Positions 16,694 through 54,870 are shown, counted from the first letter of the stretch. The stretch is 64,000 nt of DNA from Antennarius striatus (GCF_040054535.1 NC_090780.1:9301001-9365000), one strand, 5' to 3'. Numbers and translations are program-made. The notes: generated by a model not told the origin, from the letters alone.

Positions 16694-17042
16694 TGTGTGT
16701 GTGGGTGCGCGTGTAAATATATACACAGTATATAAAATTTTTGGCATTAAATAAGGTGAAGCTCTGGATACGGATCCATTCAGGCAGCAGGGAGGAGGAG
16801 AGCGCACCTCAGACTCTTTTTACTCCCCTTCTTTCTTTGAAACTAAAACGCCACCCCCCACCAGTCTTGACACAACAGAAACAGTATAAAAGCACCAGTG
16901 GGCCCGAGTGAGTGCACGCGTCACAACTCTGAGAGGTCAAGCAGGACCAGATTTAGTTTGACACACCTCTCTGACAGGGTGGGAACAACCCGTGTGAGAA
17001 CAAGAAGCGTTCAGGAGAGGATTAGATAAAGTCTCGCAGTCA
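13339..17042. other. Convergent 3' region of terf2ip (+) and iffo2 (-)
   Basis: The 3.7 kb between the two stop codons must hold both 3' UTRs. Candidate poly(A) signals are ATTAAA near 13700 and 13908 and AATAAA at 14630 on plus. On minus, AATAAA occurs as the complement of TTTATT at about 14698 and 14905. A short GT microsatellite sits at 16662-16706. No further gene is supported. Confidence 0.5.
16662..16706. repeat. (GT)n microsatellite
   Basis: About 45 bases of GT repeat with one interruption, probably in the iffo2 3' UTR or just beyond it. Confidence 0.9.
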
Positions 17043-43970
<26,928 letters not shown>

Positions 43971-44178
43971 AACGATTTTAATTTAAAGGATAGAATTAAC
44001 GCAACGTGGAACTACGTTTGTTTGTTTTTTTCACTTGGGATATATATTATTTAGGCATACTGTTAATAATAAAGCAGTTAGTATGTTATTAGATGACTAT
44101 TACATGACAAGACTATGGATTGTATATTCGTGTGTCTATATCTATTTATCTATACATACATACATACCAGTGTTGCGT

Positions 44179-44608
44179 GGTCATGATGGCAGGTGAGGCA
44201 CGCAGGGAGGGATATGGACCCAAATGCAGGACACCATAGGCACAGCTTTTGTCAATTGTTTTAATCTTAAAACTCAAAACTCCAGATTCAGGCAAAAATC
44301 AACCAAGACTTAAATGGAGATACAAAAATGTGGACAGGAACAGAACAGAACCACAAGACCGAACTGCGAGCAAGACACCAGGACCAAAACTTCAGGAAAA
44401 ATGAACCGGCAAAGAGCTCAGACCAAACCTGGCCTAAGAAGCCTCATTGTGATTACATCGATCAAGTTCAGGTGAGAAGACCAGCAATGGGCGTGCTGAT
44501 GAGCATCAGGTGTTGAGAGGACCAACAGGTGTGGAGCCGAGGCTCCACCCACATGTTTGGCCTTTCTCCCTGCCACACCCCCCAGCACCGCCACATCGAA
44601 CTGTGACA
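44179..44608 (-). mobile_element. 3' LTR of a gypsy-like element (minus)
   Basis: Shares GGGATATGGACCCAAATGCA, GCACAGCTTTTGTC, GACCAACA.GTGTGGAGC and GAGGCTCCACCCACA in order with 48409-48781. On minus it starts TGTCACAG directly after a G-run polypurine tract (complement of 44609-44623), which marks it as the 3' LTR. Length about 430 bp. Confidence 0.7.
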
Positions 44609-44689
44609 GTACCCCCCCCCCCTTTAGGGACGGCCCCAGACGTCTCAAAAACAGTCCCGGAGAGGGTCAGGGTCGTGCTCCTGAACTGA

Positions 44690-45200
44690 ATAGAGTCCAG
44701 GCCTAGGGTCAGGAACAGGTTCTGGAACTGGCTAGGATCCGGGTGCAGGAACGGGCTGGGTTGCTGGTGTAGAAGCAGACTCGGGCTGGAGTGCAGGTGC
44801 AGGAGCAGGCTTGGGTGCAGGTGCAGGAACAGACTCGGGCCGGGGTGCAGGAACAGGAGCAGACTCGGGCTGGGGTGCAGGAACATACTCGTGCTCAGGT
44901 GCCAGAACAGACTGGCGTCCGGGCACGGGGACGGGAGCAAGCTGGCATCCGCGCATGGGGACGGGAGCAAGCTGGCGTCAGGGAACAGGGACCAGAACAG
45001 GCTGATGTCTGGGCGTGGGAAGTGAGGCAGGCTAGCGTCCGGGTGCAGGGACCAGAGAAGGCTGGCGTCCAAACGCGGGGACCAGAGCAGGCTGGTGTCC
45101 GGGCTTGGAGACGGGAGCAAACAGGCATCCGGGCGCGAACGCAGGGTCGGGCTGGCGTCCGGGGGCTGAGGTTGGGGTGCAGGGACAGGAGCGGGCACTG
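44690..45200 (-). repeat. 30-bp coding-phase minisatellite in LTR-element debris
   Basis: At least eight 30-bp units (44910-45180), consensus near GCTGGCGTCCGGGCGCGGGG plus ten bases, preceded by related 24-30 bp units (44740-44900). On minus they encode a decapeptide close to DASLLWSPRP in an open frame of about 266 codons (45306-44506), after a Pro/Val/Ala-rich stretch. Unit length is a multiple of three, so the frame survives. Probably part of the gypsy-like internal region. Confidence 0.75.
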
Positions 45201-45299
45201 GAACAGGCTCAGGGTCAGGCAAAAAAGCTGGAGCTGGAATTCCAGCGTAAGCTGCCAGCAATGCCCATGTGTCTCTCCCCCGCTGTCTCCACTCAGCAA

Positions 45300-46290
45300 G
45301 CCACAAATCAAAGCCAATTATCCCATTGCCACAATATTACATGGTACAAGCAGTGCACAGCCAACTCCGGCTCCGTAGACCTTGAGACATACAGTACCAC
45401 CTCTGAGTCATTAGGCAGTAGACCTAAACCCACCTGTCCATATTGGGGGACAAAAGGCCATCACCTAAGTGTATGCCTTGAATTCCATTGTTTGAACCCT
45501 GATGATATCAAGGATTGGATCCTTACCAATAACCGTTGCTGGCGATGTGCACGTGAGCATAGAGCACTGGACTGTGACCTCAAGAAGCCATGCTCAAAAT
45601 TTAATGGCAAGCGCCCTGGAATCCTGCATGAAGCTAATAGGAGAAAGGCCCCCACTGAAGTATCGTACCTGATCTGCTCCAGCTGTAGCTTCAAAGTCTT
45701 CCTGAAGGTTGTAAAAGTGCACTTAGGTTACAGAGGTAAAGAGCTTGAAACCTACGCCATCCTTGATGACGGTTCCCAACGGACAATGATATTGCCTACT
45801 GCTGCGTCTTACATTGAGCTAGATGGGGCGGCAGAGTCACTCGCTCTAAGAACTGTTCGTCAAGGCACTGAAATTCTTGGAGGTAAAACAGTGACATTCA
45901 TCATCCCCTCCTCTGCTTCCAACCCCCATAGGAAATTCCGAATCAAGGAAGCATTTAGATCTGTTGATCTTGGCTTAGCTGAGCAGACTTACCCTGCTCA
46001 GATCTTCCGTCGCTTCAGACACCTGCAAGGCCTACCCATCCAGCCATTCAACCGGGTTCAGCCTGTCTTGCTGATTGGGTCGGACCATCCCCATCTTCTC
46101 TGCCCCATTGAGAGGGTGCGTCTTGGTCCTGGTGATGGCCCCGCTGCTGTACACACCCGCCTGGGCTGGGCTCTTCAAGGTCCAACTATGCTTCCCCTGA
46201 CTCCTGAAGATTCTACTGCTACTGAGACAGAATCTGTAAATGACGTCCAAACCCTGCTTCTTGAGAGCCACTCAGTCCAGTCCGATCCCC
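45300..46290 (+). pseudogene. BEL/Pao retrotransposon gag-protease fragment
   Basis: Within an open frame ending at 46667. Visible: zinc-knuckle-like Cys pairs (CPYWG..HHLSVC and CWRCAREH..C), then a retropepsin-type block with YAILDDGSQRTMILP, where DDGS replaces the usual catalytic D-S/T-G, and then LLIGSDHPHLLCPIE and HTRLGWALQGP. This order is the gag C-terminus and aspartic protease of BEL/Pao elements. Reverse transcriptase and integrase are absent. It lies on the strand opposite to the flanking LTR, so it is a separate insertion or rearrangement. Confidence 0.82.
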
Positions 46291-46399
46291 GCCACAATGT
46301 GGAGAATCTGTGGCAAGTTGGCGTCCTTCCCTGTCAGAGCATCGAACCTGCTAGATCCAAGCAGGACCTTGAAGCTCTGGATCAGCGTACATGTCAGGG

Positions 46400-46665
46400 G
46401 ACGTGGTTCCAAGTCTGCACCCCAACTTGGTTCCAAGTCTGCACCCCAGCCTGGTTCTGTGTCTCCGCCATCACACCCCAGCCTGGTCCCATGTCTTTGC
46501 CATCGCGACCTATCTGGTCCCGTGTCTCCACCATCAGACCCCAGCCAGGTCCCGTGTCTACGCAACCGCACCTCAGCCTGGTCCCATGTCTCCGAAACCG
46601 CACCCCAGCTTGTCCCTGTCTCCATGCCCCAGACGGTCTTTGTACCCGGACCCCAGCATGTCTCT
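46400..46665. repeat. About 30-33-bp degenerate minisatellite
   Basis: Seven or so units near CACCCCAGCCTGGTCCCATG plus TCTCCGCCAT. The end of the BEL/Pao frame runs into it. Confidence 0.75.
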
Positions 46666-46766
46666 GATCCTGATCCAGTGACCCCCAATCCCCTCATGGG
46701 GCGGCTAGATGCATCAGTTCCAAGACACTGACCCTAGGACCACTCCCTGATGCTCCTCACAGCTGC

Positions 46767-46768
<2 letters not shown>

Positions 46769-46853
<85 letters not shown>
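46769..46853. repeat. (TA)n microsatellite
   Basis: About 42 TA units. Confidence 0.95.
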
Positions 46854-46854
<1 letters not shown>

Positions 46855-46856
<2 letters not shown>

Positions 46857-47260
46857 CAGTCCAGCTTTATTCAGCCATTGGTAGGTCTTCTTGATATCAG
46901 CCACATCCTCTATCTGACGGTGGTACATGCCGTGTAGGGACTTGTCCCCCCATGTTGTCTCCTCCTCCTCTTCCTCCTCAGGTTTCTGCTGTCTAAGGCT
47001 TTCACTGAGCAGTTCATCTGTTTGGGCCATCTTCCTGATGTACTCTTGGATTTTTGATGTCTCATCCTGGACAGTGGCCCTGATGCTCACTAGTCCTCGG
47101 CCTCCCTCTTTCCGCTTAGTGTACAGCCTCAGGGTGCTGGACTTGGGGTGAAACCCTCCATGCATGGTGAGGAGCTTTCTAGTCTTGATATCTGTGACTT
47201 CTATCTCCTCCTTTGGCCAGCTTATGATCCCAGAGTTGGTCAGCACCAGGCCCCGATATG
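46855..47260 (-). pseudogene. LINE ORF C-terminal fragment (R4/Dong-like), minus
   Basis: A minus frame reads GIISWPKEEIEVTDIKTRKL, LTMHGGFHPKSSTLRLYTKR and KEGGRGLVSIRATVQDE, the post-RT region of a non-LTR retrotransposon. The same motif recurs at 48297-48392 on plus. R4/Dong (Rex6-like) is my best family guess. Confidence 0.7.
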
Positions 47261-47299
47261 ATCCATACATACTGGCTAAAGAAGCTGATAGCACTCCAT

Positions 47300-48408
47300 G
47301 AGCGTCTAGCAGCACAGATGAACCAGCTGCTAAAGGATGGGAGGCACCCAGAATGTTTGACTGAAGGCAGAACAGTCCTGATCATGAAAGACCCACGGAA
47401 GGGACCCACCCCATCCAAACACTGACCAATAACCTGTCTCTGTACAAAATGGAAGCTCCTGTCAGGCATCATGGCGGCTAAGATGAGTCAGCACATGGAT
47501 CAATATATGAGCGGGGCACAGACAGGAGTTGGTAGTAACACCAGGGGAGCCAAGCATCAGCTACTGGTGGACAGAGCAGTACACAGAAACTGTAAGAACA
47601 GGCAGACCAACCTGTGCACAGCCTGGATTGACTACCTGAAAGCCTATAATTCAATGCCACACACGTGGATATTGGAATGTCTTGAACTGTATAAGATCAA
47701 CAGGACACTAAGAGCCTTCATCAAGAACTCAATGGGAATGTGGAAGACAACCCTGGAGACTAACTCCAAGCCAATTGCCCAAGTTAACATCATGTGAGGC
47801 ATATACCAAGGGGATGCACTATCACCACTGCTGTTCTGCATAGGCCTGAACCCCCTCAGTCACATCATCACAAAGAGTGGCTATGGATACCGATTCCGAA
47901 GCGGGACAACAATCAGCCATCTCCTCTACATGGATGACATCAAACTGTATGCCAAGAAATCAACTCACTGATCCACACCACCAGGATCTACAGCAACAAC
48001 ATAGGGATGTCATTCCAATTAGACAAATGTGGCCGGATGGTATCGAGAAGAGGCAAGATGATCAGAACTGAAGGGGTTGACCTACCAGGGGGCAGGATAG
48101 AAGACATCAAGGACAGCTACAAATATCTCGGAATCCCACAGGCTAATGGCAATCATGAGGAGGCCGCAAGGAAGTCAACCACAGACAAATACCTCCAGAG
48201 AGTAAGACAAGTCCTGAGAAGTCAGCTGAATGGTAAGAACAACGTCTGAGCCATCAACATGTATGCACTGCCAGTCATCAGATACTCGCTGAGATCATAA
48301 GCTGGCCAAAGGAGGAGATAGAATCCACAGATATTAAGACTAGAAAGCTCCTAACCATGCATGGAGGGTTTTACCCCAAGTCCAGCACCCTGGTTGGCTG
48401 GTTCATTC
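47300..48408 (+). pseudogene. LINE reverse-transcriptase fragment (R4/Dong-like), plus
   Basis: Plus frames with stops and shifts: a region with TNLCTAWIDYLKAYNSMPHT, then IYQGDALSPLLFC, then the RT catalytic box LLYMDDIKLYAK (about 47920-47960), then SYKYLGIPQANGNHEEAARK (48119-48178) and the SWPKEEIESTDIKTRKL region. It is cut off at 48408 by the LTR that begins at 48409. With the opposite-strand fragment at 46855-47260 it forms an inverted arrangement. Confidence 0.75.
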
Positions 48409-48781
48409 TGTCACGAATGGCGGGATATGGACCCAAATGCAGGCACAGCTTTTGTCCATGATTTAATCATAAGTTAAACTCAAGACAGGTAAGAATCAAC
48501 ACAAAACGTAGATAGACTCAAGATGGAACTACAAACAGAACTACCAGACAAAACTTCAGGTCAAAACTTCAGGAACAAACCTGCAAAAGGGCTCCGACAC
48601 AACCTGGCTTAAAAGGCCTCAAGGTGATCACCCCCAATCGATGGTGGTGTGAAGACCAGCAACGGGCATGGGAATGAGCAACAGGTGTGGAGAGGACCAA
48701 CAAGTGTGGAGCTGAGGCTCCACCCACAAGTTTGGCCTCTCCCCCCGCAACACACCAGTACAGCCACACCAAATCGTGACA
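48409..48781 (-). mobile_element. Gypsy-like LTR (solo or 5' LTR)
   Basis: Bounded by TGTCACGA and TCGTGACA, a perfect 8-bp terminal inverted repeat. Shares several blocks with the LTR at 44179-44608. No matching 5-bp target duplication is visible (flanks CATTC and GACAC), so I cannot tell a solo LTR from the 5' LTR of a rearranged element. Confidence 0.7.
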
Positions 48782-51279
48782 GACACTGCCTATAATTCAG
48801 GCCAGGTTGAAAATTAGTGTAAGCAATATACAGTAGACTATAGGCATCCTGTAAGAAAACTCACAATATGTTATTTCATATTTTTCTGCCCGGAATAATT
48901 AACAGTTTTCTGACCGCTAACACTGAACACTGAATGTTTTGCTAATTGATATTAACTATTGGTTGAGTTAACTGAGAAACTTAATGGAAATAAAACAGAG
49001 TATTCAAACATAAAGTGGCTTGTCGGACTTTTAATTACCAGGAAGTGCATCAGCGTGTCGTTTACCTAAGTGTGGTGAAACACCTCAGTGGCTTCAAGCT
49101 TGGCTTAACCTCTACACCCTTGAGGATAAAATTCATTCATCAGTCCCCCATCTCCCCCAAGGAATTACACCATGTGGTTAAGTCAACTGGCCTTGTGTCC
49201 ATGTCAGAGTTGTGGCTTTTTTGGCTACAATTCCTGAAGACCACTTCTGACCAGACTTCTGTGGACAGTTGATGGGTGTGCCTGGGTGTCTCTGGCTTCT
49301 GTCACTTCTGACCACCGATGGCATTAATGGATGGATGGATGCACGTTAGTCATTGACTGGTAGCTAAAAATACTGTTTTAAGGATTTAGCACAGGGTACG
49401 ATAATTTATTATCAAATTAGTGCTTCTGGAAAATTGTTTTCTGCAGTGCATGTTGCCATTAGTTTTCTGAATGAGGAAAATAGATCTCTCCAAATTTACT
49501 TAGTTGATTTTTGATTCATCTCATTTCTCCACCCCCCCCTCCCTCCATGTTCAATGCAGGCCGGAAAACAAGTCCAGGCAAACTCAGGCATGCCCTTCTC
49601 CTTGAATCTCTATATTATATAAATTGTACTTAAAATGGAAAGAGACATATCTAAAGTATAATGTTAATGTGTGGTTGTATAGTATGGCTGTATTGTGATG
49701 CCACGTTACTTTGGCTCAGGATCCTCTAGCAGTTCACTTCTAAGAAAGTCCAGAAACAATGTTGCTCTAAATTACACACAAACACAACATACAGGTACAC
49801 ACATCTTCAATACCTGCTTCTTCCTCTGTCTCAGGTCTCATGGTTTCTGGTGCCTATCCCAGTGAACGTGGCACGTAGGCAGGGTACACTCCAGGCATGA
49901 CCCCAGTGCACCACGGTGCTCTAAAACATTATTCGATGAAACAGACGAAATGTCTCATTATAGTCATGCTGATGTCTGAATGTAATGTAGAGGCTAAGCC
50001 AAGCTTTAAGACGCTGAGGTATTCCCCTGCGTCTACGTTAATGACACTCTGATGCACTCCCTTGTAATCAAAAGTCAGACACGCCACTTTATTCTTGATT
50101 ACTCTGTTTTATTACCATTATGTTTCTCAGTTAACTCAATTAATATTTTACATTATAAATTTAAGTATAGGTTTTACCGGAGCAACCCTGTTAATTATTA
50201 AAAAGATATATGAAATAACAGGTGGGTTGTGACCAATGTTCCCTCTAATTTTTCATGTGTCTGGGCAAACACAAGCTTTTTGAGCCCAATGCGGACCACT
50301 GTGAGCAACATCAGATGTGCACCCTGTGGCCGCACAAAAGTATCACACTTGTTCAAAACCTTGGATCATAGCAGGTTACATGGCTTATTAAAAGAATCAT
50401 ATCACAGAAGCAATTTTCATTGATTTATTTTTAATTTAAGTGATTTGGCCCACTTCCAAAGGAAAAGACAAAAATCTTGTTCTTCATGAGATGTGTAGTA
50501 TGTTATATGTAAGGGTTCTGCTTTGGCCATGGGAAGAGAGCTGCTTTGGCTGGTGGGGTCCAGTTGTGGCTTTAACGCAGCTTTAAGGTTCTGTTTTGGA
50601 AGAAATGACACATATACACCTTTCAGACATAACACTTTGTTCACATTGAAACATTAACATTTTGCACAATAACGTGCACTGTTGATTGTGATACAGTGTA
50701 AATGTCTGTACCTTTCTAAATATCCAATTACTCTTTTATTAGCATTTCCACTACTCATAAATTATCTAGTATTAACAGCACTTAATGATAAATATACTGA
50801 AGGAAAGGCCGGAAAACCTGGTCCTGGAGGACGGCTGACCTCGTGGCCTTTCGGCGTATTCGTTGATCTTGAACTAGGACAATTTCTTTTCGAAGTTAAA
50901 TAAACAGGACAAAAACCAAGTAAAGTTGCAAAAACACAAAGTACTTTATTTACAGAAATTTCTGGGCACAGAGACTAACTCAAGGACATGCTGGCAGAAT
51001 CACACAATTCTTCAGTCAGAGGTCACATTTAGGATGTTGTGAGTTATCGTGTTATCTGCAAGGTAAAGATGGTTTAACAGGCACACTGATTAAAAAGTGG
51101 TGATTTACAATAGTGAATTATAAGATGTGATTCAAAGTGTTAAGAATGGTGCAGTTGTAATGCAAAGTGTCAAAAATGGTGCGTTAACATATGTACAGCA
51201 TCAATCCATAAGTAGAAAATTCTCAATGTCATTAGAATATACACAAATCTGACTTATATTTTACCTTATTTTTCCGTGC
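48782..51279. other. Intergenic, mostly unrecognised
   Basis: 49850-49925 holds a small retroposon fragment (GGCAGGGTACACTCCAGGCA). Near 50236 the text AATGTTCCCTCTAA resembles a hAT end, but no partner end was found. 51131-51184 has two direct copies of CAAAGTGT..AA.AATGGTGC. No gene supported; UBR4 and EMC1 exons are not present. Confidence 0.45.
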
Positions 51280-51349
51280 AGCAGACGAAGCCATTAACCT
51301 GGACAGTATGCAGTACAACACTTTGTCCAGGTTAATGGCTTCGTCTGCT
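51280..51349. repeat. Perfect long hairpin
   Basis: The arms 51280-51305 and 51324-51349 are 26-bp exact reverse complements (starting AGCAGACGAAGCCATTAACC) with an 18-base loop. Located about 510 bp upstream of the mrto4 start. Confidence 0.97.
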
Positions 51350-51859
51350 TCTTTGTATGAACTTTCTCAAAAAGAAAAACAATTCAGAAAGTTTCACCAC
51401 TTGTTCTTCTATTTGCATATGTTACACAGAACACGTTATCATTTTCCAATCTATGGACATCTTAATCTATGGGCTGTTAATGTTACGCTTTTACATCATG
51501 CCAAATACTATTGCCATGTTAGCATAATCGGATCTTATCCATTGGTCCTGAAGCCGAACAACATCCTCATCTTCCACATCGCGGCCTGCACAGAAAATTA
51601 ACGTTTCGTGTGTGTTTTTTTAAGTTTCTATTTAAGCTTATGTTAAAATGTTTGGAATTTAGACCCACAGTAATTAATTGAAGGGTTCCAAGTCCCCGTG
51701 ACCCGCTACGGATGATGAAGTCGTGATTAGAAGATGGATGGATGGTTTGGTCGGTTTTTTTTTAGTCAGGCACTACACGGTGAGCTTCAGTCAGCGGAAA
51801 CATGGGGGTCCTTTCACTTCACGTCGGCGTGTGTTGCTCAAACATCGTGGGTTGAAACC
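51350..51859. promoter_or_regulatory. mrto4: Upstream region / 5' UTR of mrto4
   Basis: The last 100-150 bases before the ATG are less AT-rich than the DNA upstream and include CACGTCGGCGTG. The promoter must lie here, but no TATA box or defined start is seen. An ORF of 97 codons (51308-51601) overlaps the hairpin and is not recognised. Confidence 0.4.
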
Positions 51860-54320
51860 ATGCCGAAGTCAAAGAGGGACAAAAAAGGTAAGCAAGTCTA
51901 TAAAATTAAAATAAGCACACAGACATTCTGCAGATAAACATTAGCCTGCTCTCAGACAACGGCCGCCAGGTTTGTTCGGGGGAAACAATGTTTAAAGCGG
52001 TTCTGTAAACGTCTAGATGACTGATACCAGCTGAGCTCACACACTGATTTACTAATTTCACGTGGTCTCTCCTGCAGTTTCATTAACAAAAACAGCCAAA
52101 AAAGGACTGGAATTAAAACAAAAATTAATCGAGGAGGTGAGTGTTGCTACTCTGGTCTGCTGTCGACCATTGCCATGTGCTAACAAGGGTTAGCTGAAGC
52201 TGCTAACATGTTTCTCACTAAATTCTCCACGTTTTGTTTTAGTTACGGAAATGTGTGGACACCTACACGAATTTGTTTATATTCTCCGTGGCCAATATGA
52301 GGAATAACAAGCTAAAAGACATCAGGACAGCGTGGAAGCACAGCAGGTAAAGACATCAATCCATTGGTTCAATTGTTTAAAGGAGCATTTCACCACATTT
52401 CTCTGTGGAGCCTTCATGGTTACTGCTCTGCATGTTGAAACTGACGTTTGAAGTTATGATGTGTTGTCTGTGTTTTGAGGGAAACGTTTCAAAGTCTGAG
52501 TAAACCCTGACGGTGTTTTCAGCAGGATATTAGAGATTATATACTCATGAAATGGTTCCGCTTTAGCTGCTGTAATTTAGAGAATTAATTTTCTCTCACA
52601 AAATTTTCAGAATTCAAGAAAGTTCAGCACAAATCAGTGGTGCATTCCCGAACCAGTTACTAATAATATAGTTCCCGAACTGGTTAATAACGTTCCTTAT
52701 AAATGTAAATATAAATAGGTAGCTTTAGGAACTTAAATTGGCAATTCGAGCAATTAGGTTACATTCTGTAGATGTGTCCCGACAGTAAACAGGACAGGAC
52801 ACTGATCCAGTTAAGGAACAGAGGATGGAGAATCAGAGGGAGACGGAGAAGTTGATGCATCAAAGTCCCGGAGGAACTGAAGGAGATTAATGACTCCAAA
52901 GCGCTGGCAGTACGGGGACACAGCGCACTGAAAATTAGTTAATGTCTGAATCAAACCTTTTTTTTTTAATTGACAGACAGCAGTGTTAACTTGTTATGAA
53001 TATAATCCAGATTGGGAAACTGCCTTTTCCTTGATTTATGGTGATATGCCCCAATTTTTCTCCGCTGTCATCATTCATTGGGTGAATGACAGGAAGGGAA
53101 ACATGAGGTCAGATATGTTTTTCTTCAAGAACAGAAAAAAAACAACAACCCGGTATTAACTGGTTTCCGATTATTTTCGGTTCCGATTCTCTTCGGAACA
53201 GAAACAAAGTTTTCGTTTTTGTTCCTGGTAAAATACCAAGAGTATCTGGTTTTTGTTCCATGAACCACTTCAAAGCCCTGGTGCATTCATAGTAATAGGA
53301 TGTATCACCTTTTTGACTGGAATCTAATCTGTTCCCCAGATTCTTCTTTGGCAAAAACAAAGTCATGATGATTGCCTTGGGTAAAGGAGAGACAGATGAA
53401 TATAAAGATAATTTGCATAAGGTGGGATTGGTTTTAGTTGTTCCTAGAAAATATTTCCAATATAGCACAAATATATATTCTATTTGTCTTGACAATTGCA
53501 GATTAGCAAATATCTACGAGGAGAGGTGGGAGTTCTATTCACAAATAAAACGAAGGAAGAAGTACAAGAGTAAGTAAAGCTTCACATAATACATCATTGT
53601 TGGAATGACTTCGAATGTTGTCACTAAATTGGGATGGTGATGATGATGCTTGTAATTTTTGCCGATAGGTATTTTGATCACTTTAAAGAGATGGATTATG
53701 CACGGGCGGGGAACCACGCACAGATGGACATAACTCTGGATGAGGGTCCCCTAGAACAGTTTTCTCACTCAATGGAGCCCCAGTTGAGGCAGTTAGGGCT
53801 TCCCACTGCTCTCAAGAAAGGTGAGCTTGACATTATTCTACATTTTTATGTTGTCAACAAATCCTATAAACAAAAGACAGTTCTTCAGTGCTTTCTGATT
53901 TCCTCCTGTTTGTAGCAGTTAGCCCAAAGTCTACTGTTGGTTCTAAATTCAGAGAATGCTTATGGTTCTTACTCAATGCCACATTTTGTTTCATGTTCTT
54001 ATAGGTGTGGTGACACTGCTGAAAGACTATGATGTCTGTAAGGAGGGAGATGTGCTGACTCCTGAGCAGGCTCGTATTCTGGTAAGTCCATTTCTCTGGT
54101 TGCAGAAAGTTTCACCTATGATGCGGTGCATTTGTATGTGTTTCAACATAATTTTTTTTTTTTTGGTCTATAGAAACTCCTGGGTATTGAGATGGCAGAG
54201 TTCAAGGTGCAGATCAAATGTATGTGGAACTCAGAAACAGGCGCGTTTGAGAAGTTTGCTGGTGAAGAAGAGTCTACGCAAGATAACGAAGACAATAACA
54301 GCAGTGATGATGTAGAGTGA
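51860..54320 (+). CDS. mrto4: mRNA turnover protein 4 homolog (60S ribosome assembly factor)
   Basis: Nucleolar factor of the ribosomal uL10/P0 family. It holds the P0 site on pre-60S particles until P0 replaces it and the stalk forms. Coding exons: 51860-51887, 52078-52136, 52243-52346, 53340-53421, 53502-53569, 53669-53820, 54005-54081, 54174-54320. Sum 717 nt, 238 aa, against 239 in human. Motifs along the protein: MPKSKRDKK start, [120 protein letters not shown] and an acidic C-terminus ending DDVE. Exon 1 is only 28 bp. Intron 3 carries a hAT MITE. The stop lies 550 bp from the stop of the convergent akr7a gene. Confidence 0.97.
52648..53280. mobile_element. hAT-type MITE, copy 2, in mrto4 intron 3
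   Basis: Flanked by a perfect 8-bp duplication GTGCATTC (52640-52647 and 53281-53288). The right end is TGAACCACTTCAAAGCCCTG; the left end has lost its expected CAGGG. Related to 33060-33757. The right end is about 60 bp from exon 4. Confidence 0.85.
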
Positions 54321-54870
54321 AATCTCTGCAGGGTTTTGAGCTTATACATTGTTTTTTTAGCCATCCTGGCCGGGGAAGGACTCTTGTTGAAACCATTTAT
54401 CTGGACTGCCATCCTGGAGTGTATAATCTTTTTCTCCTCAGTGACCATCACTAAATATGACCCTCTGTCCCCCACCTTGAATTGTAACTTTGGATGGAAT
54501 TGCTCATCAGCAAACAAACCTATATGGACATTTGTAAGAAAAAACATTTATAAATGTGTATTTTTCTTTTCTAGAAATTCTTGTCTTTAATTTTGCATTT
54601 AAAAATGACAATTTTATGCAGATCTTTCATGGCTGAAGAAATGATTCTTGTTTGCAGTACACACATTGTGATCCTCAGGTAATTTTACGATAAATGCATC
54701 TTTTGATTTTCACATAGTTAAATGCTCAAAAGCATTGATCCTGTTTTCCATCTGATAAGTGGTAGTCAAGAAAATTTGTAATTACAAGAAAAGGTGAAAT
54801 TGATTTCAACTCATCTATAAATGTATTAACTCATGATACTACAATAGTCTTCTACGAAGCTTTTAGCTCT
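54321..54870. other. Shared 3' region of mrto4 (+) and akr7a (-)
   Basis: Only 550 bp separate the convergent stop codons, so the two 3' UTRs abut or overlap. On minus, an ATTAAA occurs at 54591-54586, 280 bp after the akr7a stop. No strong AATAAA is seen for mrto4. Confidence 0.55.

Noticed and set aside
44506-45306. 266-codon minus ORF as a host gene
   Set aside because: It is mostly a minisatellite next to an LTR and polypurine tract; best explained as element-derived.
50229-50423. hAT element starting AATGTTCCCTCTAA
   Set aside because: Only one possible end was found; no partner terminus or target duplication.
51280-51349. MicroRNA precursor
   Set aside because: The stem is perfectly paired and short with a large loop and no expected bulges. 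Kept as a structural finding only.
51308-51601. 97-codon ORF overlapping the hairpin
   Set aside because: No domain, no splice context, and its start lies in the hairpin loop. Not supported as a gene.
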